The notes: generated by a model from the sequence alone, not told the origin. Shown: positions 10,966 to 22,990, counted from the stretch's first letter. The stretch: DNA of 64,000 nt from Thelonectria olida (GCA_020736575.1 JAGPYM010000019.1:660034-724033), one strand, 5' to 3'. Translations and numbers: made by a program.

Positions 10966-11856
10966 ACTCTAGAGGGTCTAGGTAGATGACCGTAGAATAC
11001 CCCGGCGTTAGCTAGGGATTATCTAGATGATGCGACTTATTCTTACAATATTCAACTGTCCTTCCAACAGCCCAGCCCAATTGCAACTTGCAAGGTTCAT
11101 GTGAGCATTTTCCCCCAAGATCTGCGCCACCACAATGTCCCAAGGCCATTCAAGCCTAGGCGGGACGGGGATGGGAGAAGTTTCGGGGTTGGTGGTGCAA
11201 GATGAGCCCTTCCCCTATTTGCTAAATCTAAACGCCTTCAGTCCGAAGCATTGATGCAGTTCAGGGGATATTTCCAAGTGCTACGTCCATAGCCCTGTGA
11301 GGTGACTCGATGTCTTCGGTACACCTCGTCTTGGCTCACTTAAGGGGATGCTCAGCTAGTAACCAAATTATCCGTCTGCTGTTTGTTTTGGTTGTCCTAG
11401 GTAAAACTAGTTAAATCCAGACGGTTGTATTAGCATCCTACCTCTTGCGCTGTCTTGACGCCAGATGACATGCCACCCTCAATTAACCCTTTCGCCTTAT
11501 TGTCTAGGATTTTCGTTCGGTCAATATCCCGGATGGACTCCGGTGTGCCATGACAAGCGGTTCGAGATGCCGATCAGCGACTCCCGTTTGGGACGCGGAC
11601 TGAAGGGACACTAGGCCCGGTCTGACCCCGCAACTGGTAACCATCCTCGCGCTCTGATGGTGCGAGGTTAGTATACTTCGGCTAAATATCCTATGAGGAA
11701 ATCTCGGAGTATTGAACGGGGAGAAATACATGCCACTTGAGCTCTCACCACTATGTAATAATGTTTGTGTAGCTTTAGACAGTAGAAACACAATAAATAC
11801 CTCACGCGGCCCGCTAGATATCACGAAAGGCAGCAAGAGTATTCGACATTGGCCAA
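10966..11856. other. Intergenic, 0.9 kb
   Basis: No supported gene. Short frames on both strands show no recognisable motif. Confidence 0.4.
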
Positions 11857-12455
11857 ATGTTGGCTAGACTTGTCACCATCTTTTTAGCCTCTGCAGCAAC
11901 AGCAGCCGGATTCGTCATCCCGGCCTTCTGCACACATTTCAAGACCTAGCTAGGGTCCGAAATCATGTTGGCAACGCCGATAAACCATGGAACACGGGGT
12001 GGCAGCTTCGTATCGCCAGTGGCCATGCGTCACCGATATATAAACCCAACCCGCAGCCCATAATTTATTGCGGTTCCAATAGGATACATAGAGAGAACTA
12101 TGGGATTTTATATCACGATGTTCACGCCGCATATCAACTTGCTATTCGTTGGCACATCGAACAGGCGGCCGAGTATGCTGATGCCGCAATCAGGATTCTC
12201 AACGGTTGGTCATCCACTATGGTGGCTATTGGTGGGAGTGGTGATGGCTTCTTGGCTGCTGGCATTTATGGGGTACCAGTTTACTAATTCTACAGAGTTA
12301 ATGCTGTCTTATAACGGATGGTCGAGCGTGGGCCAGAACCAGATGAAAGCGTTTTTTGAGACGTTTTTTTCTCTAATAGCTATCGATTCCTGACAACTCA
12401 CAACGGACAAGGCGAATATCACCAAGTCGCGCCAATAGACAGCATAGCTTGGTCT
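11857..12455 (+). pseudogene. Alginate-lyase-domain-like secreted protein, broken by frameshifts
   Basis: ATG 11857 starts a signal-peptide-like segment (LARLVTIFLASAATAAGFV). The reading then moves to another frame near 11923 (a missing G restores it) giving LLHTFQDLARVRNHVG, ASGHASPIYKPNPQP, DVHAAYQLAIRWHI, AIRILNGWSST and GGSGDGFLAAGIYG. An extra G in the run near 12271 shifts the frame again before YQFTNSTELML and GWSS, and a third shift near 12365-12380 leads to RFLTTHNGQGEY. This succession matches fungal proteins carrying the alginate lyase domain (Pfam PF05426), which act on extracellular polysaccharide. At least three frameshifts; the C-terminal half is not recognisable beyond about 12455. 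Confidence 0.7.
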
Positions 12456-13316
12456 TGATCACATGAGGGAATGGCTTCTTCCGAGTCTTGGGAAATGCGG
12501 ACTTCACGCATGAGTTCATCTTCCAATTTAGCCCAACTCTACGACCGATATTTTATGAACTCATCATGTATCAGATCCGAATACGTTTCTAAATACAGCC
12601 AATTGTAAAATACCAATCTCGACATCTATAGTTTACCTTGTCATGCGTAAGCTGGAGCTCACATGTGAACGTCATAATCGTTACATAAAACTACATAACC
12701 TTGATGAGATGGTGACGGCCAATGAACCGAGAAAGAGCCTTGGCTGTGTCGTAAGCCCGTTGAATGCCGCTGCGTGTTCTGGAACCGCGGTATAGCTGAT
12801 CTAGCGACTGAGGTATTCTGCCAAAGCTCTCATTAGCCATGTATGGCGGCGTAATTAACTTACTAGCCTGGCCACTTAAATTATATTAAAACACTGGATA
12901 TCTTAATTACCGTCGCCTAAAGTTGTTCCACCCGACCAGCACTTTATTCCTTAGCGGCTATTGCTTGGTGCGATCAACTAATAGGTCTGCTGTATGCACC
13001 ACTATTGCCCAATCTCCAAGATAATGATCGGCACTTATGGTAACATGATCGCTCGAAATTCACTTTCCCCCTTAACCAAAGTTCAGGCAGTGCCTTGAAT
13101 TTGGCAGATGATATCGATTACCAAAATGCAAACCCCCCAATTGCGTATGGCAGTGAAGAGTTGAGTTGCCATTGAAATAGGAACCTTCTGCTACGATAAT
13201 GAGTCCTTGAAGGTTCAACTGTTTTGCAGTCCTCACATGACTCTTTCTAGTCACTCTTTTGCACTCTATTCGGAGACATTTTTTTCTCCAGCCACTCATT
13301 ACTTGAAACGTTCAAA
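12456..13316. other. Intergenic, 0.86 kb
   Basis: No gene supported. The last 150 bp are the likely promoter and 5' leader of the secreted protein gene at 13317. Confidence 0.4.
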
Positions 13317-15267
13317 ATGCGTGTTTCCAGTTTCCTTTCTTCCATTGGAGGGCTTGTGGCTGTTGCCCACGCCTCTCCCCACCTTCTCGGTGGTTTGGAC
13401 GGCCTTACCAGCAAACAGAGCAGTGTTGCTCCGTCAAGCTGCAGCTTGGCTAACAGCTGGGAAGACCACACTCTCTTCTTGGGGTAAGTTCCGAAACTTC
13501 ATCTAATATTGCGTCGCCGATGCTGATGTCTCCAATAGCATTGCCGCTCCCGAGACCCAAACTTCCGCCGCCATCAGCCTCGGTCTTCACCTCCCCAAGG
13601 CTCAGATCTCCGGAGATGTTCAGCTTGAGCTTGTCAAGGACTTCTTGAGTGAGCCCAAGGTCCGCGTTGGCCTTGGCGGAATCAAGGCTTACGTTGAGCT
13701 TGACATTTCCGCTTCTGCTGCCGTCCATGAAGCAATCGAGCTATTTGCATCTGCTGAGCTTGAGCTTGAGATTCCCGGACTCCTAGAGGCTGAGGCTGGC
13801 GCTGCCGTTGCTCTAGACCTTGTTGTTGGAGTTGATGCGGCTATTATCCTTTCTACTGGCGTCTACATCTCTTTTGGTGAGGATGCCTTTGTCGAGATTT
13901 CTCTTCTAACCAAGGATATCGTTGATGTTTCCCTTGACGGACTCGTTGCCAAGGCCCTGCCATTTGGCATTGGCGCCGAGGTTGACCTGTCTGCTGAGGT
14001 CGCTCTGCAGCTCGGTCTCCGGCTCCGAACTGAGATTGATCTTGAGGCTGAACTTGACATCCCCATCCTTGACATTGAGGCTGGTTCCAAGGTTGCCATC
14101 TGGGTAAGCCTGTTCGACTACACTGCCGTCCTCGTTGGTACTGATGACTGTGTCGTCTCTATCTCCGAACTGATCGCTATCACTCTTGGTCTTGCGGTCG
14201 AGTTGAACGTCGAGGTTGGCGACATTCTCGATCTCAGCCTGGCCCCTACCTTGACCATCATTCTCGCCAAGGCCGCCGACTCCCGGCTCTGCGTCGACAG
14301 CCGTGGCACTCCTGGTATCTTCCTCGAGACCATTGGGGCCAGTGATTCTAGCCATGATTCCGACGGCGCTTCTAGCAGCGCCGGAACCAAGACCGTCTTG
14401 CTCGCCGCCGTTTCTACGATCACTTCCAGCGGCGAGGCTGCCACCACCTTCGGCCCCGTCGTCACTTCGCCCGCTGCCAACGGTACCTCGAGCGCCATCG
14501 CCCCCAGAGGCAGCGTTACCAGAACTGTTACGTCGGCTCATACCTACACTATCACCAGCTGCGCCGCCTCTGTCGTGAACTGCCCCGCTCGCTATACTCA
14601 GAAGGTCGTCACCTCCACTGTTGTGTCGACCACCTATAATGTCTGTCCGGCCAGTGAGAATGGCGCTATTACAACCTCGACCGTTGCCTCCGAGTCGACT
14701 CCCACCTCTGTGCCCTTTACTATCATTACCGAGTCTCTGACTACCATTGTTCCTTGCAGCGAGCGTTCTACCAGCACCTTCCACGCTCCCACCAACAGCC
14801 CTCCTCCCGCCCCCACGGTCACCATTGTCAACAGCACCGCCGCCACCTGGGCTACGGAGAAGACTGCCGAAAGCACTGCGGCTCCTTCCACCTCTTCTAG
14901 CTTCCAGGTCGTGACCACTCCTGCCACTTATGAGGCTGCCTGGTCGCCTTCGAGCTACAGCACTCCCGGCGCCGGCGAGAGCTCCCTTCCCGCTTCCGTC
15001 GAGACGGCTCCCTTCCCGGCCCACAACGGCACTATCCCTACTAGCAAGCCTGTCGTTCCCGGTGTTCCCGCCCCCAGTGGCTACTTCACTACCCCCGTTT
15101 ATACTCCCTCCGCTGTCGTCTCAGCCCCTGCTGCTGCCTCGACTCCTGCTGTTGTCTCGACGCCGTCTAGCGTCGCTGTCTCTCCCGCTCCGGTGACTGG
15201 CAGTGGCAATATGGTCCGTGGTAGCCTTGTAATGATCTTCCCGGCCATCCTGGCCTTGCTTATTTAG
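13317..15267 (+). CDS. Secreted, probably GPI-anchored Ser/Thr-rich cell-surface protein
   Basis: Exon 1 (13317-13483) and exon 2 (13539-15267) are joined by a 55-nt GT-AG intron, giving 631 aa. The N-terminus MRVSSFLSSIGGLVAVAHAS is a signal peptide. Residues of about 60-330 form an unusual acidic, hydrophobic-alternating region (many L/V/A with D/E: LELEIPGLLEAEAGAA, DIVDVSLDGLVAKALPFGIG), suggestive of amphipathic strands. A long Ser/Thr/Pro-rich stalk follows, with TVTSAHTYTITSCA and Cys-containing TVV/TITE motifs typical of fungal wall mannoproteins. The C-terminus has a small-residue site (GSGN) and a hydrophobic tail (SLVMIFPAILALLI), a GPI-anchor signal. I do not recognise a named family for the N-terminal domain. 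No breaks seen. Confidence 0.85.
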
Positions 15268-15985
15268 GGTAAAGGAGCATGGGATTTAAGTGTTTTAATA
15301 TTCCTGCATTCGAACAATTCTGACTGAGGGCACTAAATCGTTTAAGATCGAACTGGTAGCATGATTAAGATATTATTCTCGGGTTTGCGGATCATAAACA
15401 GTATCCTTATATTAATCCTTTTGCTTAGTTTTAATCTAATTTTCAATCTGGATGTGAAAGTGAATGTGCAGAAACCTTGTTTGTGCTGGGTGGTCAAGCC
15501 CTCGGACGACGTCCCGGGATCACTAACATTCTTCAGAACCATTAACTTCCAAAGACCACCCGTGTCCTAAGCCCGTCGAAGTCCTAAGCCCGGCCCTCTG
15601 TTTCATTAACAACTGCCGCGTCGCTCTCTTCTGGACGGACCACTACATTCGAGCAGGAGAAGGCGCTAATTTGATGACGTGTTGATCGGCAGTCCATGGA
15701 ACCCCATTCATGACGTGACGCACCTCCCTCAAGAGGGCAGAATTTGCTGCACTCAGCTCAGTACTCCGTATTCGCGTTGAGACTCCGGTACAGCCTCGGC
15801 TCCACACCCCCGCATTTGTCATATGATTTGCGGAGCCTTTAAACATACGTTTTCTTATTGTCCAAGCTACCAAGGTTGTACTGGAGTCTTCCTTAGTAGA
15901 GTCCCCACCCCCCTTTCCCCGCAGACCCCCCTTCCACGCAGGTTGCCCAGATTGTCCCACGACTTTAAGACCGGATTTCTCCACA
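15268..15985. other. Intergenic, 0.7 kb
   Basis: 3' flank of the surface-protein gene, then a GC-normal spacer up to the first AT block. No gene supported. Confidence 0.4.
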
Positions 15986-17656
15986 AAATTAACATAAATT
16001 TGCTAGCTAAGCCTGGAATGAACTTATCATATTATATATATTTAATCCCGCTATTTGTTCTAATGTCTGCTTTGCTGGGGGCTTCTTGGCGCGCCGCTTT
16101 TTAGCCGACTTGTTCTTCTTCTCTAGAGCTGCCTTTTTAATCTCTTTAGGTGTAGGAAAACTAGCTATTAGATTATATTAAATTGCTTTCCGACCTATTA
16201 GCTTCTATAATTCTAATTATACCTTTAGATATATGTTTTTTATTTTTAATTTTATAATAATACTATTTTAAAGGTTAAACTTATTTTTAGTTTTATCTAT
16301 TAGTATATATACTTAGTATTTATAGCTATTAAGGTCTTTTTAAAATAAATCTATTTATAAAGTTAGTTAAATCTTATTTTTTAATATAAAAGGTATATTA
16401 TTAAGTATTATTTTTTATTATTTTAATATTTATAAGGGCGTTTTAAAGTGAGGTAGTTATTTAATAATAACTACCTTATTTAATAGCTTTTATATATTAA
16501 TTAGCTAGATTTTAAAACTAGAAAATCCGCTTTAAATATTCTCTTTTATTATAGCTTTCTCTTAAGCTAATTTATATATTTTAATAAAGTGTTATTTTAT
16601 AATAGGAGCTGTTAATATAAATAATATATATTTGCAAGTATAATATTAAAATATATATTTTAATAGGCTAAAAATACTAATATTTATAAGTTATATAATA
16701 TATAAAAAATATAAAAGCAAGTAAATAACTTATATATAATTAAATAGTACTTTAAATTAGAATTAAGGCAAGATATAGCCCTAAAAACTATTAATAATTA
16801 ATATTCTTTATATTAGTAGGTCTGGGGGCTATATTTTTAGTAGAAATATATTCTTAAGCCATTTTTTATATACTTAAGTAGTTACCCAGCCTAATAGAAA
16901 TATATTATATATCTATTTAGGAAAATACTCTAGAAACTACTACCCTTAAAAGTAGTTTCTTATAAAAACTATATAAGGGGTTAAATATCTTCCTATAGTG
17001 CTTCCTGCCTTTATAATTAAGACCTATTTATAGCAGTTACTTTTTATAATAATTGCCCAATAGGTAATAGCACTTCTAATTACTTTTCTAGCCTTAATTA
17101 TACCTTTAGTAAGGCTATATTTATTTATATTATAAACTTAATTTAAGCTAATATTCTTTTTAACTATTTTCTATACTAATATAATATAGAATTATTATAT
17201 TATTTTAAAAGTTATACTATTTAATTGAGTAGTTTTAAAAAATATAAATCTTTTTAATTTAATTTTATTATTATACTTAAAAAAATATAAGACCTAATTC
17301 TATCTAATAGTAGTATTTTTAATTTAAAGGTTAATAATTTCTTATATAATATTATATAGTTTATATTTTATTAGAGCCCGGCCTATAGTTTCTTTAGTAA
17401 TAAGCTAATTAGCTAATTATTTCTTTTAAATTTTTAATAGTAATTAATACTTCTCTTATACTTTTAATATATTTTTAGCACCTTTCTTTTAACCTTATAA
17501 GGTAGACTTATTAATATTATATTAAATAGTAAAAGGCTAGAGATTTTTACCTTTTATATTTCTTTTAAGAATTTTAATAATAGCTTTCTTATATTTAGGC
17601 TCTAGAGAACTTATAGTAAAAATTTAAAACAATTTGGATAATAATTATTAATATAA
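15986..17656. repeat. AT-rich, RIP-like block 1
   Basis: About 1.67 kb of nearly pure A/T with very few CpA or TpG dinucleotides; remaining C is mostly in CpC/CpT. Borders are sharp on both sides. Length and the transposase-like tail at its left end suggest a RIP-mutated DNA transposon. Confidence 0.7.
16007..16215 (-). pseudogene. C-terminal tail of a DDE-type transposase, RIP-degraded
   Basis: On the minus strand about 50 codons are open before TAG at 16007-16009, reading FPTPKEIKKAALEKKNKSA, KKRRAKKPPAKQTLEQ. Lysine/alanine-rich tails of this kind end many fungal pogo/Fot1-type transposases. Upstream (16170-17640) the frame is filled with TAA/TAG, so the rest cannot be read with confidence. 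Confidence 0.35.
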
Positions 17657-17988
17657 TAGCGGAGTGTTTACAGGAGAATTATAGGGACGCGTCGCGTGTG
17701 GGTGCGTGGAAGGGGAGTCTGCGGGGAAAGGGGGGTGGGGACTCTATGTGCTGCTTTCGACGCCCAAGACGGCTAGCCCGTGGGCCCATGTAGGGAGCCT
17801 CATTGGCCTCCGGACGGCCGAGCGAGACGCTGCCCTTAACCAGGGCGCTAATACAGGCCAATTATTACCCTTGCATACGGTTGCAGCTGACATTTCACAT
17901 CGATGCTCCCGATGGTTAAAAACCCGCATGGCACACGCACGACTCAACCATCAATCCGATGTACCGGCAACTTGCTGCAAATTATACC
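17657..17988. other. Short GC-normal island, promoter of the STAND-type gene
   Basis: 330 bp between AT block 1 and the ATG at 17989; no gene supported. Confidence 0.4.
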
Positions 17989-19351
17989 ATGGATCCTCTG
18001 AGCATCACCGCCTCTGGGGTGGCGATAATCACAGCTGCCATTCAGTCGACCAGGTCGCTCAAAGACACCATCACCCGCTTTAAAGATCGCGATAAGACCC
18101 TTGCTAGGCTGCAAGATGAGCTTGAGGACCTGGGCAACATTCTGGACGCTCTAGAGGGAGCTGGCGACTCTGGAATGTCAATGGCGGCTCTTCTCAAAGG
18201 CCCCGTCAGTCGTTGTACCCAAGTATGCCGCGAATTCGAGGCCGCCATGCAAGCTTTTAGCGGCAAGTCTAAAATAGGCATTCGAGATTGGGCGAAGATG
18301 GAGTTCATGAGAGGGAATATCAACGATTTCATGGACACTTTGGCGGGATATAAAGCGACAATCTCAGTGGGCCTGGGCATTATCACCATGTTAGTCACCC
18401 ATCTTTATCAATTTGGTTTATTATTAACCTTGGGCTTACGTCCATCACAGGCAAACGTCCAAGCTTTCTTATCAGGTGCTTGAAGAGTATAGTGAAATGA
18501 TTCAGGATACAGCATACAATCTCAACATTCATCTGCAGCGCATTGACGAGAAAATTGCGCTATTTACCACGACAAGCAGAGAAAGCGTCGGTGCCTCGGA
18601 CACGAGCATTAACCTGAAAGACGAGAGAGAAGTGACGGAGCAATGTCTTCGCATTTGTGAAGATGCCAGGTCTTATATCGAGTCCTTGACAGAGCTGCCG
18701 AGATCTAAGGAACGTCAGCCACTTCCAATCTTTGCCAATGACAGCACGGATCAATTCGAGGCACAGGTCCTCGCACGCGAAACCTTGGATCAGAATCGAG
18801 ACAGCTTTTCTCAAACCATCGGCCGTCTTCGGGAACGCTTGGAATCTCTAACATCGGGTGAAACACCTGTGAATGACCGCGAGATCCTACGGTTGCAGGA
18901 ACACCTGGAAACATCGAAGCAGTGTTTAGAGGTGTGCAAAATGGCTTCTGACCAAGTTGCGCATCGCAAGGTATACACTATTGGGGAAGCAACTGTCGAC
19001 GGTGACAGCGATCAGGTTTTGATTACAAGTCTATCAGACCTCTTCAATGTTAGGAAAGCATCATCAACAAACAGGTCGGCACAATGGTTAGGCTTCGTGA
19101 CGGATGAGACCGCACAGCGGGTGTCAGCGGACCGATATAGTAGCCGATTTGGCGCCTTGGCTACTAGCGAGAGCAGAAACAGCAGTACGATGGCTTCTAT
19201 ATCGGATGCTCATGGAGTCAACGTTAGCCTTCCACATCGAGCAGGGAAGGCTGAACAGTCAAGACCGCTCGATGCAGCACGGAGACCATATCCGAATGAG
19301 ATAAGGAAACGGGCAGCTGAGGGCGATAGTACGAAGGAGGATCGCCGGTAA
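17989..19351 (+). CDS. Protein with fungal STAND N-terminal (PigL_N-type) domain
   Basis: ATG 17989 gives the characteristic MDPLSITASGVAII start; an upstream ATG at 17959 only adds 10 residues. Exon 1 ends at 18389, a 61-nt intron (GTTAGT...CACAG, 18390-18450) follows, and exon 2 runs to 19351: 433 aa. The domain is helical: a hydrophobic first helix, then K-D-rich and coiled-coil-like stretches (ARLQDELEDLGNILDALEG; LRERLESLT), as in Pfam PF17111 proteins, which are also N-terminal modules of NLR-type allorecognition receptors. No NACHT or ankyrin repeats follow; the C-terminal 130 residues are Ser/Arg-rich and look disordered. Stand-alone family members are common and mostly uncharacterised. 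It is wedged between two RIP blocks yet intact. Confidence 0.8.
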
Positions 19352-19944
19352 ATGGATGAATACAGTATTGTGAAACACGTCTCAGAGACTATCAGGCAGA
19401 ATCTTGAATGCAAGCACTCACGGAAACATTCAATAGAACGGGAGGTGCGACGCGGCTCGAAGCATCCTTGGCTCTCAGGGACCGCCGCGCTAGGGCCAGG
19501 GACTAATAGGAGCCAATTTTGACGGCCAAGAGCTGAGATTCCGAAAACTTTCTTTTAAGGCCCGTTCAGATTGACGCCATCGCCATGTCCCCTTGACTAG
19601 CTCTGTCGCTGGACTGGCTCAACGCACACAAATGTTTTGCACAGCATAAGCTCGACCCGTCATTAGGAGAGATCTAGAGCACAACTTCGCCATCTTTGAT
19701 CTTGAAGTTATCCCCTGTATCAGTAGCCGTGAGGTCTTCGTCCGAACGCTGGGTTCGCATGCCCCTCGAGAAGAAACCAGGACTGATCTTCCCACTGACC
19801 GACCAAGTCCGAAATGCGAATACCTCGATTGGTGCGAGCAGGCAAGATGGCCTTGAATCCCAAGCTTAACATCTTTGGCTCGCATAATTCCAACTGGCGG
19901 CCATCCGTAGGGAGAATACATTATCGCTGCTCATTGCCCGCACT
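19352..19944. other. Intergenic, 0.6 kb
   Basis: 3' flank of the STAND-type gene; no gene supported. Confidence 0.4.
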
Positions 19945-20053
19945 GTATAAGCCTGCTAGTAAGAGAAGACTTTTTTCTTTCTTTCTTTCTAGCTTTAAAT
20001 ATTTAATTTTTAGGCTATTTTATATTATACCTATTTAAGTCCAGCCCCTTATA
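19945..20053 (+). repeat. LTR-like segment, left copy (mutated)
   Basis: A pyrimidine-rich tract, a TTAAATATTTAATTTTTAGG-like stretch and the end GTCCAGCCCCTTATA (20039-20053) match, with C-to-T and G-to-A differences, the 3' end of the segment at 22870-22979, in the same orientation 2.9 kb away. This fits the R/U5 end of a retrotransposon LTR. Confidence 0.4.
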
Positions 20054-20064
20054 CTTGTAACTTT

Positions 20065-21006
20065 TTTTATATTATTATTATTATTATTAAAAAAGCTAAT
20101 AATTTAAATATATAATAGGGGTTAATATAGGCCAAACCCTAGCCTTATATTTATTATAATAAGCTTCTTAATAGGGCTTACAGTTAGTTTTAAAATAAAA
20201 GTCCCTACTAAGTAAACTTACTTAAGAAACCTTATTTCAGGCTTCTAATATAAAAGCACCTCTCTATCCGACCCTAGTCCGCATAACTTAACTAATAATA
20301 TAATATATAATAGCTAAAATGCCCAACTTCTTATTAATTAAATGTAATATAATCTAATTAAATAATAGAAGCTATATAGCTACTTACTATATATTAAAAT
20401 ATATAGATTTTCTTAAGTATATTAAACTAATAAAAGACTTTAATAGGCATTTAAAGGAGTTATAACTCCTAGGCATCCCTATACTATCTAATATAAATAT
20501 ACTATTAAATATTAATTAAAAGATTAATCTAATTATTTTAAATTATAAAATTCTAGTTAAAAGACTTAATATATATTAATATTATTATAACTTCTTTAAA
20601 TAGAAAGTTAAAAACCTTATATACTTTTTTAAAAGGGAAAAAAAAAACTATTTTAATAATAATAATAAGTAATTTATTAAGATAATTTAATTAAATGCTT
20701 ATAAGCTGTGGCTCTAGGAGCTGCTATGTGCAGTAGTAATAATTTAAATAGTTGCCTGAAAGGCTACTTACTTACAGGCGGGATAAAGCACAAGCTTTAT
20801 TAAAGGAAAATTTAAAAATAAAAAGTAGGTCAAATGGACGCAAGGGTTAAAAAGTGGGGGGGCTAAAAAGATTAAATAAAAAAGAAAAGTCTAAAAAAGG
20901 TTAAAGTGGGTCTAAGGGCATTTAAACTAATAGAAATAGAGTAAGGCAACTAGATAGTAAAATATATTAAAAGTTTACATAATAATAAAAATTACTAATT
21001 ATAAAG
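20065..21006 (+). repeat. 0.9 kb AT repeat, copy A (plus)
   Basis: Begins with a TTA microsatellite and AAAAAAGCTAATAATTTAAA, contains AAACCCTAGCCTTATATTTA, and ends AAAATTACTAATTATAAA. It is the best-preserved, least mutated copy (it keeps GCTCTAGGAGCTGCTATGTG and a few other GC words), so it is useful as a reference for the family. No terminal inverted repeats or coding frame seen. Confidence 0.65.
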
Positions 21007-21105
21007 AACTTTTTTTATATAATAGTAATATACTTTTAATTATATATTTTAAATTTAAATAATAAATTGTTTTTAAAATAATATAAAAGTATAATTTTAA
21101 GCTAT

Positions 21106-22005
21106 TTTTATAATTAGTAATTTTTATTATTATATAAACTTTTTAATATATTTTACTATTTAATTATCTTATTTTATTTTTATTAGTTTAAATGCTTTTA
21201 AACCTATTTTAACCTTTTTTAAGCTTTTTTTTTTTATTTAACCTTTTTAGCCCCTTACTTTTTTAACTTTTATATTTATTTAATTTACTTATTATTTTAA
21301 AATTTTCCTTTATAACCTTTTAAGTAACTATTTAAATTATTACTATTATATATAATAGCTCCTAAAGTAATAGCTTATAAATATTTAATTAGATTATTTT
21401 AATAAATTGCTTATTATTATTATTAAAACGGTTTTTTCTTTTCTTTATAAAAGATTATATAAAGTTTTTAACTTTCTATATAAAAAGTTATAATAGTATT
21501 AATATATATTAAGTCTTTTAATTAAAATCTTATAATTTAAAATAATTAAATTAATTTTTTAATTAATATTTAATAGTATATTTATATTAAATAGTATAAA
21601 AATATTTAAAAGTTATAATTTTTTTAAATACTTATTAAAGTCTTTTATAAGCTTAATATATTTAAAGAAATTTTTATATTTTAATATATAATAAGTAATT
21701 ATATAGCTTTTATTATTTAGTTAAATTATATTATATTTAATTATTAAAAAGTTTAATATTTTAACTATTATATATTATATTATTAGTTAAGTTATATAAA
21801 CTAGAATTAAATAAAAAGATACTTTTATATTAAAAGCTTAAAATAAAGTTTTTTAAATAAGGTTTATTTAATAGAAACTTTTATTTTAAAATTAATTATA
21901 AATTCTATTAAAAAGCTTATTATAATAAATATAAGGCTAGGGTTTAGCTTATATTAACTTTTATTATATATTTAAACTATTAGCTTTTTTATTAATAATA
22001 AAATA
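21106..22005 (-). repeat. 0.9 kb AT repeat, copy B (minus), inverted to copy A
   Basis: Reads as the reverse complement of copy A from TTTATAATTAGTAATTTTT to GGCTAGGGTTTAGC and CTATTAGCTTTTTTATTA. With copy A it makes an inverted repeat with arms of about 0.9 kb and a spacer of about 100 bp. More strongly mutated than copy A. Confidence 0.65.
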
Positions 22006-22434
22006 GTAAATATCCTTTTACTTTTTAATTTTTATATTAATATAAGGGAAAAAAGGAGTTTTTAAAAATATAAAAAATATAAAAATACATATAATATATA
22101 TACTTTTAATAATTAATTATAAATATAATACTTATATATTAAAACATATTTTTAAATTAATAAAAGCTTTATATTTAATTTCTTTTAATAATTATATATT
22201 TTTATTTTAAATTATAAAAAGAATACTAGCTTTTATTTAATCTTTTTTATTATTAAATATTTCTAATTTTAAAAACTATTTAAATTTTATAATAATACTA
22301 TTATATTAATATATATATTTAAATTTTAATTTATTTATATTAAAAGTATTTTAAATAGTAAAATATTTATTTAAAGTTTTAATACTATTATAAATAAGTT
22401 ATTAGTTTTTAAAAGATTTATAATATAAAAATTT

Positions 22435-22580
22435 ACTTAATAGGGACTTTTACCTTAAGACTAATTGTAAGCCCTATTAAAAAGCTTATTATAATAAATA
22501 TAAGGCTAGGGTTTAGCCTATATTAACCTCTATTATATGCCTAGATTATTAGCTTTTTTAATAATAATAATAATAATATA
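22435..22580 (-). repeat. 0.9 kb AT repeat, partial copy C (minus)
   Basis: Matches the terminal 140 bp of copy B (TAAGCCCTATTAAAAAGCTT ... GGCTAGGGTTTAGCC ... TTATTAGCTTTTTTAATAAT) and keeps more GC than B. Confidence 0.6.
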
Positions 22581-22625
22581 AAAATTAAAATAGTAATAAA
22601 ATAAATAAAACTTATTTATTTAATA

Positions 22626-22990
22626 ATAGTTTCTATTACGGGCGTGGCCCGATAGTTATTTCGGGCTGCTGCCACGGAACGTTATAACCTGGAAGGCTGC
22701 GGCCGTCCCTAAAGGCATAGGCCACCTGGATGGCTGCAAGGCAGTAATAACTTCACTAGGTTATTCCAGCTGACCTTAAGGGACGGCAACCTTAAGGGGC
22801 TGCTACCTTGAGGGGCTGCTACCTTAAGGGCCTGCTACCTTGAGAGGCAAGCAGCTGCTAGGTATTTAAGCCTTTACTAGGACCTAGCTAGGATGCCTTT
22901 CCCTTCCTTTTCCTTAGTATTAGATATTTAATATTAAGGCTATCCTTAGTTGCATAGAACTCGGGTCCAGCCCCTTATAGTTTCTTTTAT
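22626..22990 (+). repeat. GC-rich LTR-like segment, right copy
   Basis: A GC-rich island between AT blocks with a TATA-like GGTATTTAAG (22859 on), a pyrimidine tract and the end GTCCAGCCCCTTATA (22965-22979) shared with 20039-20053. It contains a 5 x 16 bp tandem repeat. No coding frame. Likely the less mutated LTR or a solo LTR; a full retroelement interior is not visible. Confidence 0.4.
22773..22852 (+). repeat. Tandem repeat, five units of 16 bp
   Basis: Units start at 22773, 22789, 22805, 22821 and 22837 with consensus ACCTTAAGGGGCTGCT (A/G at position 6). The first and last units are diverged at their 3' half. Confidence 0.75.

Larger units (their letters stand above)
20054..22625. repeat. 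AT-rich, RIP-like block 2
   Basis: 2.6 kb with almost no CpA/TpG. It is made mostly of a 0.9 kb repeat in two opposed copies plus a third partial copy (listed separately). No protein-coding frame survives. Confidence 0.75.

Noticed and set aside
13906..15024. 372-codon open frame on the minus strand inside the surface protein gene
   Set aside because: It is antisense to an intact, intron-supported gene; its Gly/Arg-rich composition is a by-product of the Ser/Thr codon pattern on the other strand.
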